Positions 1 through 9,385 are shown, numbered from the stretch's first letter. The stretch is DNA of 64,000 nucleotides from Mycolicibacterium sphagni (GCF_002250655.1 NZ_NOZR01000017.1:62001-126000), one strand, 5' to 3'. Notes: generated from the letters alone by a model not told the origin. Made by a program: numbers and translations.

Positions 1-2039
1 GAGGTGCCGTTCTCGTGGCCGGAGAAGTGGAACCAGGCCGCCACCAACAAGGTCAGGACCGTCAGCCCGAGCAGGATCGTGGTGAAGCCGAAATGCCACT
101 GCGGGAACTGGTTTGACCATGGCACGCCGAAGTTGGAGACGTACCACCAGCCGTTGACGCTGGCGAACGACAGTCCGGTGATGAACAAGACGGCCGCGGC
201 GAACAGCGCCCGGTTTCTTCGGGATCGCAGTACGTGCGCGGTGACCGCGACGGCGGCCAGCGCGCCCAGCGATCCGGCCAGCCCGGCGAACACGCCGAAG
301 TGATGGGTCCACTTCGTCGGGGTGAACATCATCGCGATGAACGAGATGATCGTGATCCCGATGATGCGCTTGCTCGGGCCCGCCGCGGTCCCGGGGATGT
401 GGCCGCGGCGCAGGATCATCGCCACCACCACTCCGAGTGCCAGCAGCAGGGCCAGCACGGCGAACCGGCGGCTGATCGAGCCGTCGGGGCTCGCCATGAA
501 CAGCCGTTCGTAGCGGATGTGCTCGTCGAACCAGCTGAGGCTGGGCCCGACCGCAGACTTCAGTACGTTGGCCTGCACTTCGCCGACCAGGGTCTGGTCG
601 CGGAAGATCAGGATGATCGTCACCGTTCCCGCGGCCAGGATCGGGGCCAGCAACGGCAGCAGGCCGAACTGTCGGGATCGGCGGTGCAGGATTGTGCGCA
701 GCGGGCCGATCGCGACCAGCAGCGCACCGATCGACGCGATGCCGGTGGGGCCGGAGAACAACGTCAGTGCGCCGATGATGCAGGCGAACGCGACGGGAAG
801 CAGGCGGCTGGTGGCCACGCCGCGTTCGACCGAGCACCAGGTGAGCAGAATGCCTAGGGCGATGATCGGTTCGGGCCGCAGGCCGTTGTTCAGTGGCAGC
901 CAGAAGACCAGGAACATGCCGGCCGCAGTCCAGATGGCAGCGCGGCTGGTCTTGACGGCGTGGCCGAGCCGGGGGATCACCTCGCGGCTGATCAGCCACC
1001 AACACACCAGTGCCATGGCCAGGGTGGGCAGTCGCATCCAGACGCTGGTGGTGGAGACGTGCGCCCATATCGCCAGCAGGTCGTAGTACCAGCCGAACGG
1101 CGCCTCGGGCGTGCCGAACCAGCGGTAATAGTTGGCCATGTAGCCCGCGTGCTCGGACACCCTGGCCATGGTGAGGATGTAGCCGTCGTCGGAGGTGTTG
1201 GCGCCGACAAAGTGCCACCACAACAGGACGGCGAATACCACCGAGTCCAGGGCGCTCACCGACCACCAGCGCGACGGCAGGAAGCGCCGCTGGCGCACTC
1301 CGTCGGCACCGTCCAGGAGGTGCAGGGCGACCAGCGCGATGAGCGTCATCGCGACGCCGAGCACCATCGCGGCCATCTTCAGCGCGGTCGGTGAGCTGCT
1401 GTAGCGGGTGTCGATGGTGGCGGACAGGCTCAGCCCGGGCGGCGCCGGGCCGGTCAGGTCGGTGAAGACGCCGACGATTTGCGGCCGGAAGTCGTACCCG
1501 CTGCGCTCGCCCTTGAGCGGCGCGCCGGGATCGTCGCTGTCGGGGCCCTGGGTCAGGCCGACGAACTCGGCGGTCACCCGGTCGGCGTGGGCGGTGAACG
1601 TCAGCTTCTGGCAGGCGGGGCTGAGCACCTGGCGCAGCGGGGCGACGACGACGGGGGTGTTGCGGACCACGACGACGAGGTCGTCGTTCGCACGCTGGAT
1701 CAGCAGGCCGCGGTCGACGGCCTTCGGCGCCTGCTTGGGGACCGTGGACAGCAGCACGGTTTTCGCCGGTGAGTCGAGGCCGGCCGCAGCACTGCACGGC
1801 ACGCTGATGGTCAGATCGGTCGCGACGTAGCTGATCAGTGGCGCCGTGACGCTCTTGAGCACGCCGTTCTGCGGCCAGTTCAGCTGCGCAGTCGTCTGCT
1901 TGACCGGCAGCAACGGCGTCAGGATCGCCAGCGTCGCGCCGAGCAGCCCGGCGACGATGGCGACGAGACGGGCGGTTCGGTAATTCGCCCGCGTCTGGTC
2001 CACGGAGCTAGATGGTAATTGGCCGGTCGGATGGTCCAT
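1..2039 (-). CDS. embC: Arabinosyltransferase EmbC, N-terminal part (runs off the window)
   Basis: EmbC is a polytopic plasma-membrane arabinosyltransferase that extends the arabinan of lipoarabinomannan, using decaprenyl-phosphoryl-arabinose. About 679 codons are visible, with the C-terminal part lying before base 1. The start ATG at 2039 is two bases after the aftA stop, so the two genes are almost certainly cotranscribed. After a short cytoplasmic tail and a first membrane segment comes the PLLPVKQTTAQLNWPQNG stretch typical of EmbC. The GT-C family acidic pair lies in NTSDDGY (Asp284/Asp285). The choice of EmbC over EmbA or EmbB rests on this N-terminus and on its position directly after aftA, as in M. 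tuberculosis. The missing C-terminus cannot be assessed. Confidence 0.93.
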   Translation of the reverse strand, partial: MDHPTGQLPSSSVDQTRANYRTARLVAIVAGLLGATLAILTPLLPVKQTTAQLNWPQNGVLKSVTAPLISYVATDLTISVPCSAAAGLDSPAKTVLLSTVPKQAPKAVDRGLLIQRANDDLVVVVRNTPVVVAPLRQVLSPACQKLTFTAHADRVTAEFVGLTQGPDSDDPGAPLKGERSGYDFRPQIVGVFTDLTGPAPPGLSLSATIDTRYSSSPTALKMAAMVLGVAMTLIALVALHLLDGADGVRQRRFLPSRWWSVSALDSVVFAVLLWWHFVGANTSDDGYILTMARVSEHAGYMANYYRWFGTPEAPFGWYYDLLAIWAHVSTTSVWMRLPTLAMALVCWWLISREVIPRLGHAVKTSRAAIWTAAGMFLVFWLPLNNGLRPEPIIALGILLTWCSVERGVATSRLLPVAFACIIGALTLFSGPTGIASIGALLVAIGPLRTILHRRSRQFGLLPLLAPILAAGTVTIILIFRDQTLVGEVQANVLKSAVGPSLSWFDEHIRYERLFMASPDGSISRRFAVLALLLALGVVVAMILRRGHIPGTAAGPSKRIIGITIISFIAMMFTPTKWTHHFGVFAGLAGSLGALAAVAVTAHVLRSRRNRALFAAAVLFITGLSFASVNGWWYVSNFGVPWSNQFPQWHFGFTTILLGLTVLTLLVAAWFHFSGHENGT

Positions 2040-2041
2040 CG

Positions 2042-3931
2042 CTATGGATTCCGGATTGCCAGTACGAACGGCCCGATCGTCTTGGTGGTGAAGTGCGGGC
2101 CGCTGAACAGACTGGCGTCGAAATCGACGGTGTAGCGGCGCACGTTGGGCTGGTTGGGGTAGACGTCCTGGGCCAGTCGCAGGCTGTAGGTGTCGTTGGC
2201 CCCGCGGCGCATGAGGAATACCGTCGGCGGCTGCCACGGCAGCGCGTCGAGCGCCTTGACCAACTGGTCGGCGCTCTTCAGATCGGACCAGGACTCGATG
2301 GCCGCGGCCCGCTTGTCGAACTCGGCGAGCGGGTTGGCGTAGTGCGACGTCAGGCCCTGGAACCCGTAGTAGGAGTAGTACGACAGGAAGCTGTAGTCGG
2401 CGGTCAGCACGACGGTGTTCTCACGGGGCCGGCCGGTGGTCTTGAGGATGGCGGCGTCGACCTCCTCGTAGTATTTCTCGGCTCCGGGCGGCCGGCGGTC
2501 GCCGCGCTGGCCGTAGCCGTCGGTGTCGGTGTACGCGACGGTCAGGTCGGGTCGCAGCACGTCGGGGATGTCCTGGCTGAAGCCGATGGCGCCGATGAGG
2601 CCGATGGCCGCACCGACCGGGATGACCCTGCGGTTCGTCCTTTTCGCGATCGCCAGCGTCACCTCGATGAACCCGAACACCCCGGCCGCTGAGAGCAGCA
2701 CGGTCAGCGTGGGCTGCAGCCGGAAGGACAGCAAGGTGGTGCCGGCCAAGGTGGTCAGCATCGACAGCACCGACCAGGCGTAGACCGTCAGCACGCCGAT
2801 GCCGAGCGCGGCCGCCGGTACTGATGAGGTTGCCCGCCACACCAGCCAGAGCGTGCCGAGCATGCATAGCGCGCCGAGCAGTGAGAACTGCAGCATCGGG
2901 AAGGTCAGCACCGCGCCGTCGGCGGGTAGGTAGTGCTGGGCGCTGCCCGTGCCGCTCATCGGGCGTCGGACGGCCTGCAACACAAACGGCAGCCAAGTGA
3001 TGGCGCCGATGGCGGCAGTGATGACGGCGGCGACCACCAGGCGCAGCAATGGCTCGATGCTGCGCCGCGCGATCGCCACGATGATGCCCATGACGCCCAC
3101 GGTGAACGCGGCGTAGCCGAACAGCAGGGTGTAGAAGGTGGCCGACACACCAAGGAACAGCCCGACGCCGGCCACGGCCGCCCAGCCGCCTGCCCTGGGT
3201 CCGGCGGGCAGGAGCGAAGCGACCCGGGAATGGGTGGAGGCGCGCAGCCCCGACCACGCCAGCACCAGCACCGGCGGGATGAGGACGGTGATGACCGCGG
3301 CGTAGGGCTCCGGTGAGCTGTAGGCCAGGGTCACCGCGGCGGTGGCGATGGTGACGATCAGCGCGTACTCGAAGCGCACCAGCGCCGACCACAGCACCAT
3401 CGCCAGCACCACGGCGATCGCGATGGACGTGATGGCCCACGGCTTGAGCATCTCCCAGGCCGGTGTGCCGGTGAGGGCGGCCGCGCGCCCGCCGATCCAG
3501 AACCAGCCGGCCGGGTAGAACGGCGGCAAGCCGATGTAGGTCATGTCGTGCAACGCCGGACTCTGGGTGAGCCGGGTGAGGTATTCGGTGCGGAATTGCT
3601 GGTCGACCGAGATGCCGAACAGATAGAGGCGGGTCGCACCCAGCGGCATCCCGAGGGTGACCACCGTGAACGCCGACAGGAACACCGCTGCCGCGATACG
3701 CGCAGCCCACTCGTATCCCCTGCGCCAGACGAATCCGGTGCCCAGTAGTAGCACCAGACACCCGACCTGACCGACGGTGGTCAGCGCGTGCAGCTGGTTC
3801 GACGACGGGAAAGCGGGCCACTCGACCCGGGAGATCGCGATCAGTGCGATGACCGAAACCACCACGGCCACAGCAACTGCCGCGATCATCTGGCCCGCGG
3901 TGGCCAGCGCGCTCCTGCCCACTACACCCAT
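2042..3931 (-). CDS. aftA: Arabinofuranosyltransferase AftA
   Basis: This 629-residue GT-C membrane enzyme adds the first arabinofuranose to the galactan of arabinogalactan, with decaprenyl-phosphoryl-arabinose as donor. The N-terminal half is a series of hydrophobic helices and the C-terminal third is a soluble, extracytoplasmic-type domain. It lies between dprE2 and embC in the conserved mycobacterial order. The ATG at 3931 sits directly behind a copy of the dispersed element at 3933-3960. A second copy is read in frame within the gene and encodes RVASLLPAG at about residues 236-244, in a hydrophilic loop between membrane segments. No strong Shine-Dalgarno sequence lies at normal spacing; the nearest, AGGAG, belongs to the element and is about 15 bases upstream. 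Family assignment is secure, the start less so. Confidence 0.92.
   Translation of the reverse strand: MGVVGRSALATAGQMIAAVAVAVVVSVIALIAISRVEWPAFPSSNQLHALTTVGQVGCLVLLLGTGFVWRRGYEWAARIAAAVFLSAFTVVTLGMPLGATRLYLFGISVDQQFRTEYLTRLTQSPALHDMTYIGLPPFYPAGWFWIGGRAAALTGTPAWEMLKPWAITSIAIAVVLAMVLWSALVRFEYALIVTIATAAVTLAYSSPEPYAAVITVLIPPVLVLAWSGLRASTHSRVASLLPAGPRAGGWAAVAGVGLFLGVSATFYTLLFGYAAFTVGVMGIIVAIARRSIEPLLRLVVAAVITAAIGAITWLPFVLQAVRRPMSGTGSAQHYLPADGAVLTFPMLQFSLLGALCMLGTLWLVWRATSSVPAAALGIGVLTVYAWSVLSMLTTLAGTTLLSFRLQPTLTVLLSAAGVFGFIEVTLAIAKRTNRRVIPVGAAIGLIGAIGFSQDIPDVLRPDLTVAYTDTDGYGQRGDRRPPGAEKYYEEVDAAILKTTGRPRENTVVLTADYSFLSYYSYYGFQGLTSHYANPLAEFDKRAAAIESWSDLKSADQLVKALDALPWQPPTVFLMRRGANDTYSLRLAQDVYPNQPNVRRYTVDFDASLFSGPHFTTKTIGPFVLAIRNP
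3201..3228 (-). repeat. Dispersed element, in-frame copy inside aftA
   Basis: An exact copy of the core GGGTCGCTTCGCTCCTGCCC read on the minus strand, with CCGG-type flanks on both sides. It contains GCGAAGC (GCTTCGC on the other strand), a sequence known to form a very stable DNA mini-hairpin. It is translated as part of AftA without breaking the frame. Confidence 0.85.
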
Positions 3932-3932
3932 A

Positions 3933-3960
3933 CCCGGGTCGCTTCGCTCCTGCCCACCGG
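3933..3960 (+). repeat. Dispersed element between dprE2 and aftA
   Basis: An exact copy of the core GGGTCGCTTCGCTCCTGCCC that fills most of the 34-bp gap between the dprE2 stop and the aftA start. Read with aftA (minus strand) it supplies AGGAG about 15 bases before the ATG. Its mRNA copy would lie in the translation initiation region of aftA. Confidence 0.85.
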
Positions 3961-3965
3961 CGCGG

Positions 3966-4745
3966 CTATATCGGCAGCTTGCGGAAGATGGGCCGCGGGA
4001 TGTGCCGCAGCACCGACATCAGCACACGCACCTGGCCGGGCGCCCACACCAGATCTTTGCCCTTGGCCGCGGATGCCACGGCCAGTTCGGCGACGTCCTC
4101 GGCGTTGACGGTGAACGGCGCCTCCTTGGCGCCGGTGGCTTTCCAGTGGTCCAAGGTGGTGGTGGTGCGCACCTGGCCGGGCCGGATCACGAGCACATGA
4201 ACGCCGGACTCGCGCAGCGCTTCTCCGAGCCCGAGGTAGAAGCCGTCCAGGCCGGCTTTGGTCGAGCCGTAGACGAAGTTGTTGCGGCGCACCCGCTCAC
4301 CGGCCACCGAGGACATGGCGATGATCTGCCCGAAGCCCTGTGCGCGCATCTTGTCGCCGATCAGCACGCCGACGGAGACGGCCGCCGTGTAGTTGATCTG
4401 GGCGCTCAGGACCGCCTTGGCTTGGTTCTGCCAGAGCTCTTCGGCATCGCCGAGAATGCCGAACGCGACGATCGCCACGTCGACATCACCATTGGCCCAG
4501 GCGGATTCGATGACGGCAGGATGGCTTGCGGTGTCGAGGGCGTCGAAATCGAGGTATTCGACCGACTTGGCGCCGGCGGCCTCCAGTTGGGCGATGGCGG
4601 CGTCGCGCTTGGGTGCGTTCGGCAGATCGGCCAGGATGACCCGTGCCTTGGCGTTGCGCAGGTAGCGCGCGACGATGGCCAGGCCGATTTCGGAGGTTCC
4701 GCCCAGCAGCAGGATGGTTTGTGGATTGCCAGTGGCGTCGATCAT
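3966..4745 (-). CDS. dprE2: Decaprenylphosphoryl-2-keto-ribose reductase DprE2
   Basis: A 259-residue short-chain dehydrogenase that reduces the 2-keto intermediate made by DprE1 to decaprenyl-phosphoryl-arabinose with NADH, at the membrane face. The Rossmann glycine motif GGTSEIG is at residues 15-21, and the catalytic Tyr159 and Lys163 are in VYGSTKAG, preceded by the serines of AMSS. The C-terminus [13 protein letters not shown] matches the family. I chose the ATG at 4745 because the protein then begins [10 protein letters not shown], like known DprE2 proteins; the reading frame stays open further upstream into dprE1 but without similarity. It follows dprE1 by 19 bases. Confidence 0.94.
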   Translation of the reverse strand: MIDATGNPQTILLLGGTSEIGLAIVARYLRNAKARVILADLPNAPKRDAAIAQLEAAGAKSVEYLDFDALDTASHPAVIESAWANGDVDVAIVAFGILGDAEELWQNQAKAVLSAQINYTAAVSVGVLIGDKMRAQGFGQIIAMSSVAGERVRRNNFVYGSTKAGLDGFYLGLGEALRESGVHVLVIRPGQVRTTTTLDHWKATGAKEAPFTVNAEDVAELAVASAAKGKDLVWAPGQVRVLMSVLRHIPRPIFRKLPI

Positions 4746-4764
4746 GTCTGTGGGGGATGCCTTT

Positions 4765-6177
4765 CTACAGCAGTTCGAGTCGGCGGGCCATGTCGGAGGC
4801 AAACACGCCATTGGGATCGGCTTTGCGGCGCACCGCAATCCATTCATCGATCCGCGGATACATTTTGTGGAAGTTCTCGGCGCTCACCCGGGAGTCCTTG
4901 GCGGTGTAGACGCGACCGCCGAATTTCATGACGCGGTCATCGAGTTCGTTGAGGAACTCGTTGACGCCGGGCGTGTTGGGGAAGTCCATGGCCACATTCC
5001 AGCCGGCCATCGGGAAGCTCAGCGGGGCAGGGTTTCCCGGGCCGAACAACTTGAATACGTTCAGTGCCGAGTAGTGGCCCTGGGTCTGGATCCACCGGAT
5101 GATGTCTTTGAAATCGTCGAGTGCATTGGGCGGCACCAGGAATTGGTGCTGCGCGAAACCTGCTGGGCCGTAGGCATATTGCCAGCCAGTCGTGATATCC
5201 AGCATGTGATAGAACTGCGTCAGATTGACGATCTTGTTCTGGTAGTTGCCGCTCATCCGGTAGAACGCCTCGCCGACGAGGTTGAGCGACAGCTTGTTCA
5301 TGACGCTAACGGGGAAGAGGTTTGGCAACCCGGGCAGCTTTGGGGCACTGAACTGCAAGGGGTCTTTCGCCAGCTTCGGTGGCAGTTGATCCAGTTTGGC
5401 GAGGCTGCCCCGGCTGACCGCAGCGCGGCCCAGCTTCGGCGGCGGGTTGATGAGATCGAACCACGCGCTGGAATAGGTGTAGTTGTCCTCGCTGCCGTCC
5501 TGGTGGACCGCGACGGTCTCGTCCAGGTCGGCCGTGGCGATACCGTCGGCGATGAAATACGCGGTCTCGGTGCGGGTCATCGCGATGCGGGCCCGGATCA
5601 CGATGCCGGTCAAACCGTTTCCGCCCACCGTGGCCCAGAACAGTTCCGTGTCTTCTGCGTCTGGGCCGCCCGTTGGTGTCAGTGTGCGGACTTCACCGTC
5701 GGCCATCAGCAGGTCCAGTGACAGCACGTGATTGCCGAAGCTGCCCGCACTGTGGTGGTTCTTGCCGTGGATGTCGGATCCGATAGCACCGCCGACGGTC
5801 ACCTGTCGGGTGCCGGGTAGTACGGGCACCCAGAGGCCGAACGGAAGCGCTGCCTTCATCAGCTGATCCAGGCTCACTCCGGCGTCGACATCGGCCACCG
5901 CGGTCTCGGAGGAGATGGAATGGATGCGGTTCAGCCGCGTCATGTCGACGACGATGCCGCCGCCGTTGCCGGCTTGGTCCCCGTAGGAGCGGCCCAGCCC
6001 GCGTGCCACAATGCCCCGGCGCAGGTATGACGGGCTGGCGGAATCGGCGTCGGCCACCTGCCGGATTGCAGCGGCGATCACGTCCACATCGGGGGTCGAC
6101 AGCACGTGCGCCACACTGGGCGCGGTGCGGCCGAACCCGGTCAGGGAACGCTGCGTCAGGGGGAGTTCGGTAGCCAT
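4765..6177 (-). CDS. dprE1: Decaprenylphosphoryl-beta-D-ribose 2'-oxidase DprE1 (Ala at the Cys387 position)
   Basis: A 470-residue FAD-dependent oxidase that converts decaprenyl-phosphoryl-ribose to the 2-keto sugar, the first step of the DprE1/DprE2 epimerisation that makes the only arabinan donor. The FAD-binding segments RGLGRSYGD (residues 59-67) and [10 protein letters not shown] (121-130) are intact, and the active-site lysine of YTAKDSR is Lys427. The residue equivalent to M. tuberculosis Cys387, which benzothiazinones modify covalently, is Ala396, in GWNVAMDFP; the codon is GCC at complement 4990-4992. The offset of nine residues fits both this site and Lys418/Lys427. It lies 27 bases downstream of the GtrA gene. 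Confidence 0.95.
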   Translation of the reverse strand: MATELPLTQRSLTGFGRTAPSVAHVLSTPDVDVIAAAIRQVADADSASPSYLRRGIVARGLGRSYGDQAGNGGGIVVDMTRLNRIHSISSETAVADVDAGVSLDQLMKAALPFGLWVPVLPGTRQVTVGGAIGSDIHGKNHHSAGSFGNHVLSLDLLMADGEVRTLTPTGGPDAEDTELFWATVGGNGLTGIVIRARIAMTRTETAYFIADGIATADLDETVAVHQDGSEDNYTYSSAWFDLINPPPKLGRAAVSRGSLAKLDQLPPKLAKDPLQFSAPKLPGLPNLFPVSVMNKLSLNLVGEAFYRMSGNYQNKIVNLTQFYHMLDITTGWQYAYGPAGFAQHQFLVPPNALDDFKDIIRWIQTQGHYSALNVFKLFGPGNPAPLSFPMAGWNVAMDFPNTPGVNEFLNELDDRVMKFGGRVYTAKDSRVSAENFHKMYPRIDEWIAVRRKADPNGVFASDMARRLELL

Positions 6178-6204
6178 ATCAGTGCCAAAGGTTACCCGGC
6201 AGGA

Positions 6205-6615
6205 CTACTTCAACCGGAATATCACTGCTCGCTGGACGACGAAGTTGATGACGGTGGCAGTGCCCTGGGCGATGACGAAGGCCACCGGCACCTGCCACGG
6301 CTGGCCGGTGAACTTCAGGTAGAAGAGGTAATTGATGCCGACCTGGACCGCGTAGGTCAGCGCGTAGAGCGCAACCACAGCGATGAAACGGGCCGTGCTC
6401 GGCGGTGCCTGGAACGTCCACCTGCGGTTGATCAGGTACGCCGTGGTGGTGCCGGCGATGAAGCTCAGCGTCTTGGCCACATTGACCTGCAGCCCGAGCT
6501 TGAGGAACAGCACGTAGAGCCCGAAGTCGACGACCGCGGACAGGCCGCCGGTGATGATGAATCGCACCACCTGCGTCTTGAGGCTCAGGGGCGTCGACGG
6601 GGCTAACTCGGCCAC
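6205..6615 (-). CDS. GtrA-family membrane protein (Rv3789-like)
   Basis: A 136-residue protein with four predicted transmembrane helices, the GtrA fold. The M. tuberculosis homologue at this locus was proposed to flip decaprenyl-phosphoryl-arabinose, and later to act as an anchor or recruiter in arabinogalactan synthesis; which role holds is not decidable here. The helix with [13 protein letters not shown] and the conserved NRRWTF motif are visible. The start is GTG at 6615, only about 20 bases from the end of the 36-bp repeat array, so the promoter of this gene and probably of dprE1-dprE2-aftA-embC must lie in or beyond the array. Confidence 0.88.
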   Translation of the reverse strand: MAELAPSTPLSLKTQVVRFIITGGLSAVVDFGLYVLFLKLGLQVNVAKTLSFIAGTTTAYLINRRWTFQAPPSTARFIAVVALYALTYAVQVGINYLFYLKFTGQPWQVPVAFVIAQGTATVINFVVQRAVIFRLK

Positions 6616-6635
6616 GCCGGAAGCTTACTGACTCC

Positions 6636-6769
6636 CCAGGCCGCTTCGCTCCTGCCCGCTGCTGCTGACCCCCGGGTCGCTTCGCTCCTGCCCGCCGCTG
6701 CTGATCCCCGGGTCGCTTCGCTCCTGCCCGCTGCTGCTGATCCCCGGGTCGCTTCGCTCCTGCCCGCCG
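6636..6769. repeat. 36-bp tandem repeat array (four units) in a divergent promoter gap
   Basis: The sequence GCTTCGCTCCTGCCCG starts at 6643, 6679, 6715 and 6751, exactly 36 bp apart. Each unit is the dispersed-element core followed by a spacer of the form CTGCTGATCCCC. Units two to four keep the exact core, the first is slightly diverged, and the last ends with the CCGG flank seen in single copies. The array fills nearly all of the gap between the GtrA gene (minus) and the HD-like gene (plus). There are no unique spacers, so it is a minisatellite-type array and not CRISPR. Confidence 0.95.
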
Positions 6770-6773
6770 GGAA

Positions 6774-7412
6774 GTGCACCATGGTCATGTGCAGGATTTG
6801 GTTGAGGCCTGGGCGACGCTGCTCTCCCGGCACACCGATAACCCGGCGGTGGCCGCGGTGGGTCGCGACCTGGTCGCCTCCTGGGCCGAACCACACCGCC
6901 GCTACCACTCTGTGGATCACCTGCGCGGCATCCTCGGACACGTCGAGGAGCTGGCAGAGTTCGCCGACGATGCCGACGCCGTTCGATTGGCGGCCTGGTA
7001 CCACGACGCGGTGTACGCCGGACTTCCCGATGACGAGGAACGCAGCGCCCGCCGCGCCGAGGAGGACCTGTCGCGGCTGGGTCTGCAGCCGCAACTGGTC
7101 GACGAGGTGGCGCGCCTGATCCGGCTGACAGTCACGCACGACCCCGCGCCCGGTGACCGCAATGGGGAAGTTCTCTCCGATGCCGACCTGGCGGCGCTCG
7201 CCGTGCCGCGGGACGATTATGTGCGTAACACCGCGGCCATTCGTGCCGAGTACCACCACGTGCCCGACGACGCTTTCCGCCGCGGACGCGTGCAGGTTCT
7301 GGTCGCGCTGCTGGGCGGTCCCGGGGTGTTCCGCACCGAGTACGCGCGCCGTGAATGGGAAGGGCCGGCCCAGGGGAATCTGCGCGCAGAGTTGGCGACG
7401 CTGACCGGCTGA
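6774..7412 (+). CDS. Predicted HD-domain metal-dependent protein
   Basis: A 212-residue soluble protein that resembles predicted HD-superfamily proteins of actinobacteria. Putative metal ligands are in RRYHSVDH (about residues 42-49), AAWYHDAVY (about 73-81) and ERSARRAEEDL (about 88-98). The likely activity is hydrolysis of a phosphate ester or nucleotide, but the substrate is unknown. The start is GTG at 6774, with a second in-frame GTG at 6789; neither has a convincing Shine-Dalgarno sequence. It starts four bases after the repeat array and is divergent from the cell-wall operon, so the two transcription units share the array as upstream DNA. Confidence 0.7.
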   Translation: MHHGHVQDLVEAWATLLSRHTDNPAVAAVGRDLVASWAEPHRRYHSVDHLRGILGHVEELAEFADDADAVRLAAWYHDAVYAGLPDDEERSARRAEEDLSRLGLQPQLVDEVARLIRLTVTHDPAPGDRNGEVLSDADLAALAVPRDDYVRNTAAIRAEYHHVPDDAFRRGRVQVLVALLGGPGVFRTEYARREWEGPAQGNLRAELATLTG

Positions 7413-7489
7413 CACGCGGCCCTCACGTCATCGGTTGTCGGGCCGTTCGGCCCTATGGATTTCGGTCCTAGCCGGAGGAAGATCTGCGC

Positions 7490-7924
7490 ATGACAGGCGA
7501 ACGAGACGCGATCACGGTACTCAGCGACCACGAGAGTTGGGATCTGCTCAAGAGTGCCGCGCTTGGTCGACTGGTGACACACATCGGCGATCAGCTCGAG
7601 ATTTTTCCGGTGAACTTCGTAACCCAAGGCCACACAGTGCTGTTCCGGACTGCGGAGGGCACCAAGCTGTTCAGCACTGTGATGAGTGACAAGGTGCTCT
7701 TCGAAGTCGACGATCACACTGTCGCCGAGGGCTGGAGCGTCATCATCCGCGGGACCGCGCATGTGCTCTCGTCATCCGACGAGATCCACGAAGCCGACCG
7801 CGCACAGCTGTTGCCGTGGGTCGCGACAGAGAAGCTGCGCTACGTACGCATCACGCCAGATGAATTGTCCGGCAGGCGTTTTGTTTTCGGGCCGGAGCCC
7901 GAACGCGGTCCATACCCCAGCTAG
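7490..7924 (+). CDS. Pyridoxamine 5'-phosphate oxidase-like FMN/F420-binding protein
   Basis: A 144-residue single-domain split-barrel protein. The segment GRLVTHIGDQLEIFPVNF followed by VLFRTAEGTKL is typical of the small mycobacterial PNPOx-like family, which binds FMN, F420 or haem and has varied redox roles; the substrate is not predictable. The ATG at 7490 is preceded by GGAGGA at good spacing. The stop overlaps the end of the convergent HNH gene by four bases. It has no evident functional link to the cell-wall genes on either side. Confidence 0.8.
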   Translation: MTGERDAITVLSDHESWDLLKSAALGRLVTHIGDQLEIFPVNFVTQGHTVLFRTAEGTKLFSTVMSDKVLFEVDDHTVAEGWSVIIRGTAHVLSSSDEIHEADRAQLLPWVATEKLRYVRITPDELSGRRFVFGPEPERGPYPS

Positions 7925-9348
7925 AACGGTGGTGGCCGGTTGCGTTCGGCGACGTGGGTGTCGTTGAGTGTGCGTTCGGCGGCGATGCGGGAGGCGCGTT
8001 GGGCGGCGCGGGTTTTTCGTCGGGTGGGCATCATGATGCCGATGGTGGGTGGGGGTTGCGCCGCCGGCGCGGGCAGCGTTGCCGTCGTGACGTTCCAGCG
8101 CGGGATCAGCAGTCGGCTACCTGGTTGGGTCGTATAGGTGTGACCAGTTGGTGAGGTCCACACGATCGTGCCGTCGGGGTGTTGGCGGTCGCGCCAGCCG
8201 GCCCAGAAAGTCTTGAGCAGGTGATGTTTTCGGCACACGCAGGCCAGGTTGGAGGCGTGGGTGGGTCCCCACGGCCAGGGGATGGTGTGGTCGACATCGC
8301 AGAACTCGGCCGGCTTATCGCAATGGGGGAAGCGGCACGTCATGTCGCGCATCCGGACAAACTCATCCAACGCCGTCGAGGGGCGATAGCCGGGTTCGGG
8401 TTCATCGCCGGGCCGGCGAAGACGCCGAACGGTGGCGCCCGCCTTGATCAACTCGGCCAGGAGCGGCGCCGGGACGATGCCCCGGTTGCCGGTCATCACG
8501 CCCCGTGCGGGCCGCTCATCAGGCATGGCCGGGCCCGGCTCGCTATCACCTACTTCGGCGTCGGCCACGATATGCACGACCACACTGGCCGCCCGTCCGT
8601 CAGGCTCGACGGCCACACAGTCGGGAGAACCGCAGGTGCACGCCAACCGATCCGACCCCGCGGCCAGCGCACCCATCGCGTCGGCGCGGCGTTGACCGAT
8701 GGTGCGGGGATCGTCCTGACACACACCATGGGCCATCGCGGTGAGCTGGCGATCAAGCACGGCGGCATCAGTGAGGTGAAGCCGTCCCCAGATCTCGGCG
8801 ACCCCACCGCGGGCGTCGCGGATCCCAATGCCGATTTCACGGTCACGTGCCTGCGCCTGGCTCCGGCGCACCGCTGCCGGATCGTAGCGATCGACCCAGA
8901 AATCAATGGCACGCTGCAACGCCAGATTCGACATCGGGCCCCAGGACACGACGTGCTCGGCGATCGCGCGATCAACCAACCCCAGTATCGCCTTGTCCCC
9001 GATCAGATCGGTGCGGTTCGCGATCGCCTCACACACCCGATAACTCACCGTCCCTGCCATCAACAAGGCATTCACCCGCGGCAGCCGATCGCGCAGCGAC
9101 AACGCCAGATTCATCTGCGCCGACGCCCGCCCGTGCGTCACCCCCAAAATCGCCGAGACCTCAGCAGCCGCAGCATCCCAGTCATCACACGCCCACCACG
9201 CGTGCTCCTGATCGCCGCACCGCTCACGCACCAACTCCGCGATCCCCGCCAACCGCCGCCCCTCCCCCTGAGCCGCCATGCGGGCGCCCTCGGCAATCGC
9301 AGCAATCACATCGAACACATGTTTGATTATGCCAGCGGGGTCTGACAT
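7921..9348 (-). CDS. 13E12-family HNH endonuclease-like protein (DUF222)
   Basis: A 475-residue protein with an N-terminal DUF222 region and a C-terminal HNH zinc nuclease module. The metal-binding pattern is seen in CRFPHCDKP, CDVDHTIPW and CRKHH. Mycobacteria carry many paralogues of this 13E12 repeat family, some mobile or recombined, and their function is unclear. The gene lies between the arabinan block and the galactan export block, whereas the M. tuberculosis member I recall near this locus (Rv3776) lies on the other side of Rv3778c. The C-terminal tail is basic and low in complexity. No transposase or terminal repeats flank it. Confidence 0.88.
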   Translation of the reverse strand: MSDPAGIIKHVFDVIAAIAEGARMAAQGEGRRLAGIAELVRERCGDQEHAWWACDDWDAAAAEVSAILGVTHGRASAQMNLALSLRDRLPRVNALLMAGTVSYRVCEAIANRTDLIGDKAILGLVDRAIAEHVVSWGPMSNLALQRAIDFWVDRYDPAAVRRSQAQARDREIGIGIRDARGGVAEIWGRLHLTDAAVLDRQLTAMAHGVCQDDPRTIGQRRADAMGALAAGSDRLACTCGSPDCVAVEPDGRAASVVVHIVADAEVGDSEPGPAMPDERPARGVMTGNRGIVPAPLLAELIKAGATVRRLRRPGDEPEPGYRPSTALDEFVRMRDMTCRFPHCDKPAEFCDVDHTIPWPWGPTHASNLACVCRKHHLLKTFWAGWRDRQHPDGTIVWTSPTGHTYTTQPGSRLLIPRWNVTTATLPAPAAQPPPTIGIMMPTRRKTRAAQRASRIAAERTLNDTHVAERNRPPPF

Positions 9349-9385
9349 TGATGATGCAGTGCCCAGGGAGAGCCCCGCCCGCCGG

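Noticed and set aside
3906-3922. A further copy of the dispersed element within aftA
   Set aside because: Only ten bases (GCTCCTGCCC) match, too few to separate from chance in this GC-rich sequence.
6636-6769. CRISPR array
   Set aside because: The whole 36-bp unit is repeated, with no unique spacers, and no cas gene is in the window.
8179-9345. A 388-codon plus-strand frame opposite the HNH gene
   Set aside because: It mirrors the real minus-strand gene, which has clear DUF222 and HNH motifs; the product has no recognisable features.
7921-9348. Insertion sequence transposase
   Set aside because: The protein has DUF222 and HNH motifs, not a transposase, and no terminal inverted repeats or target duplication were seen.
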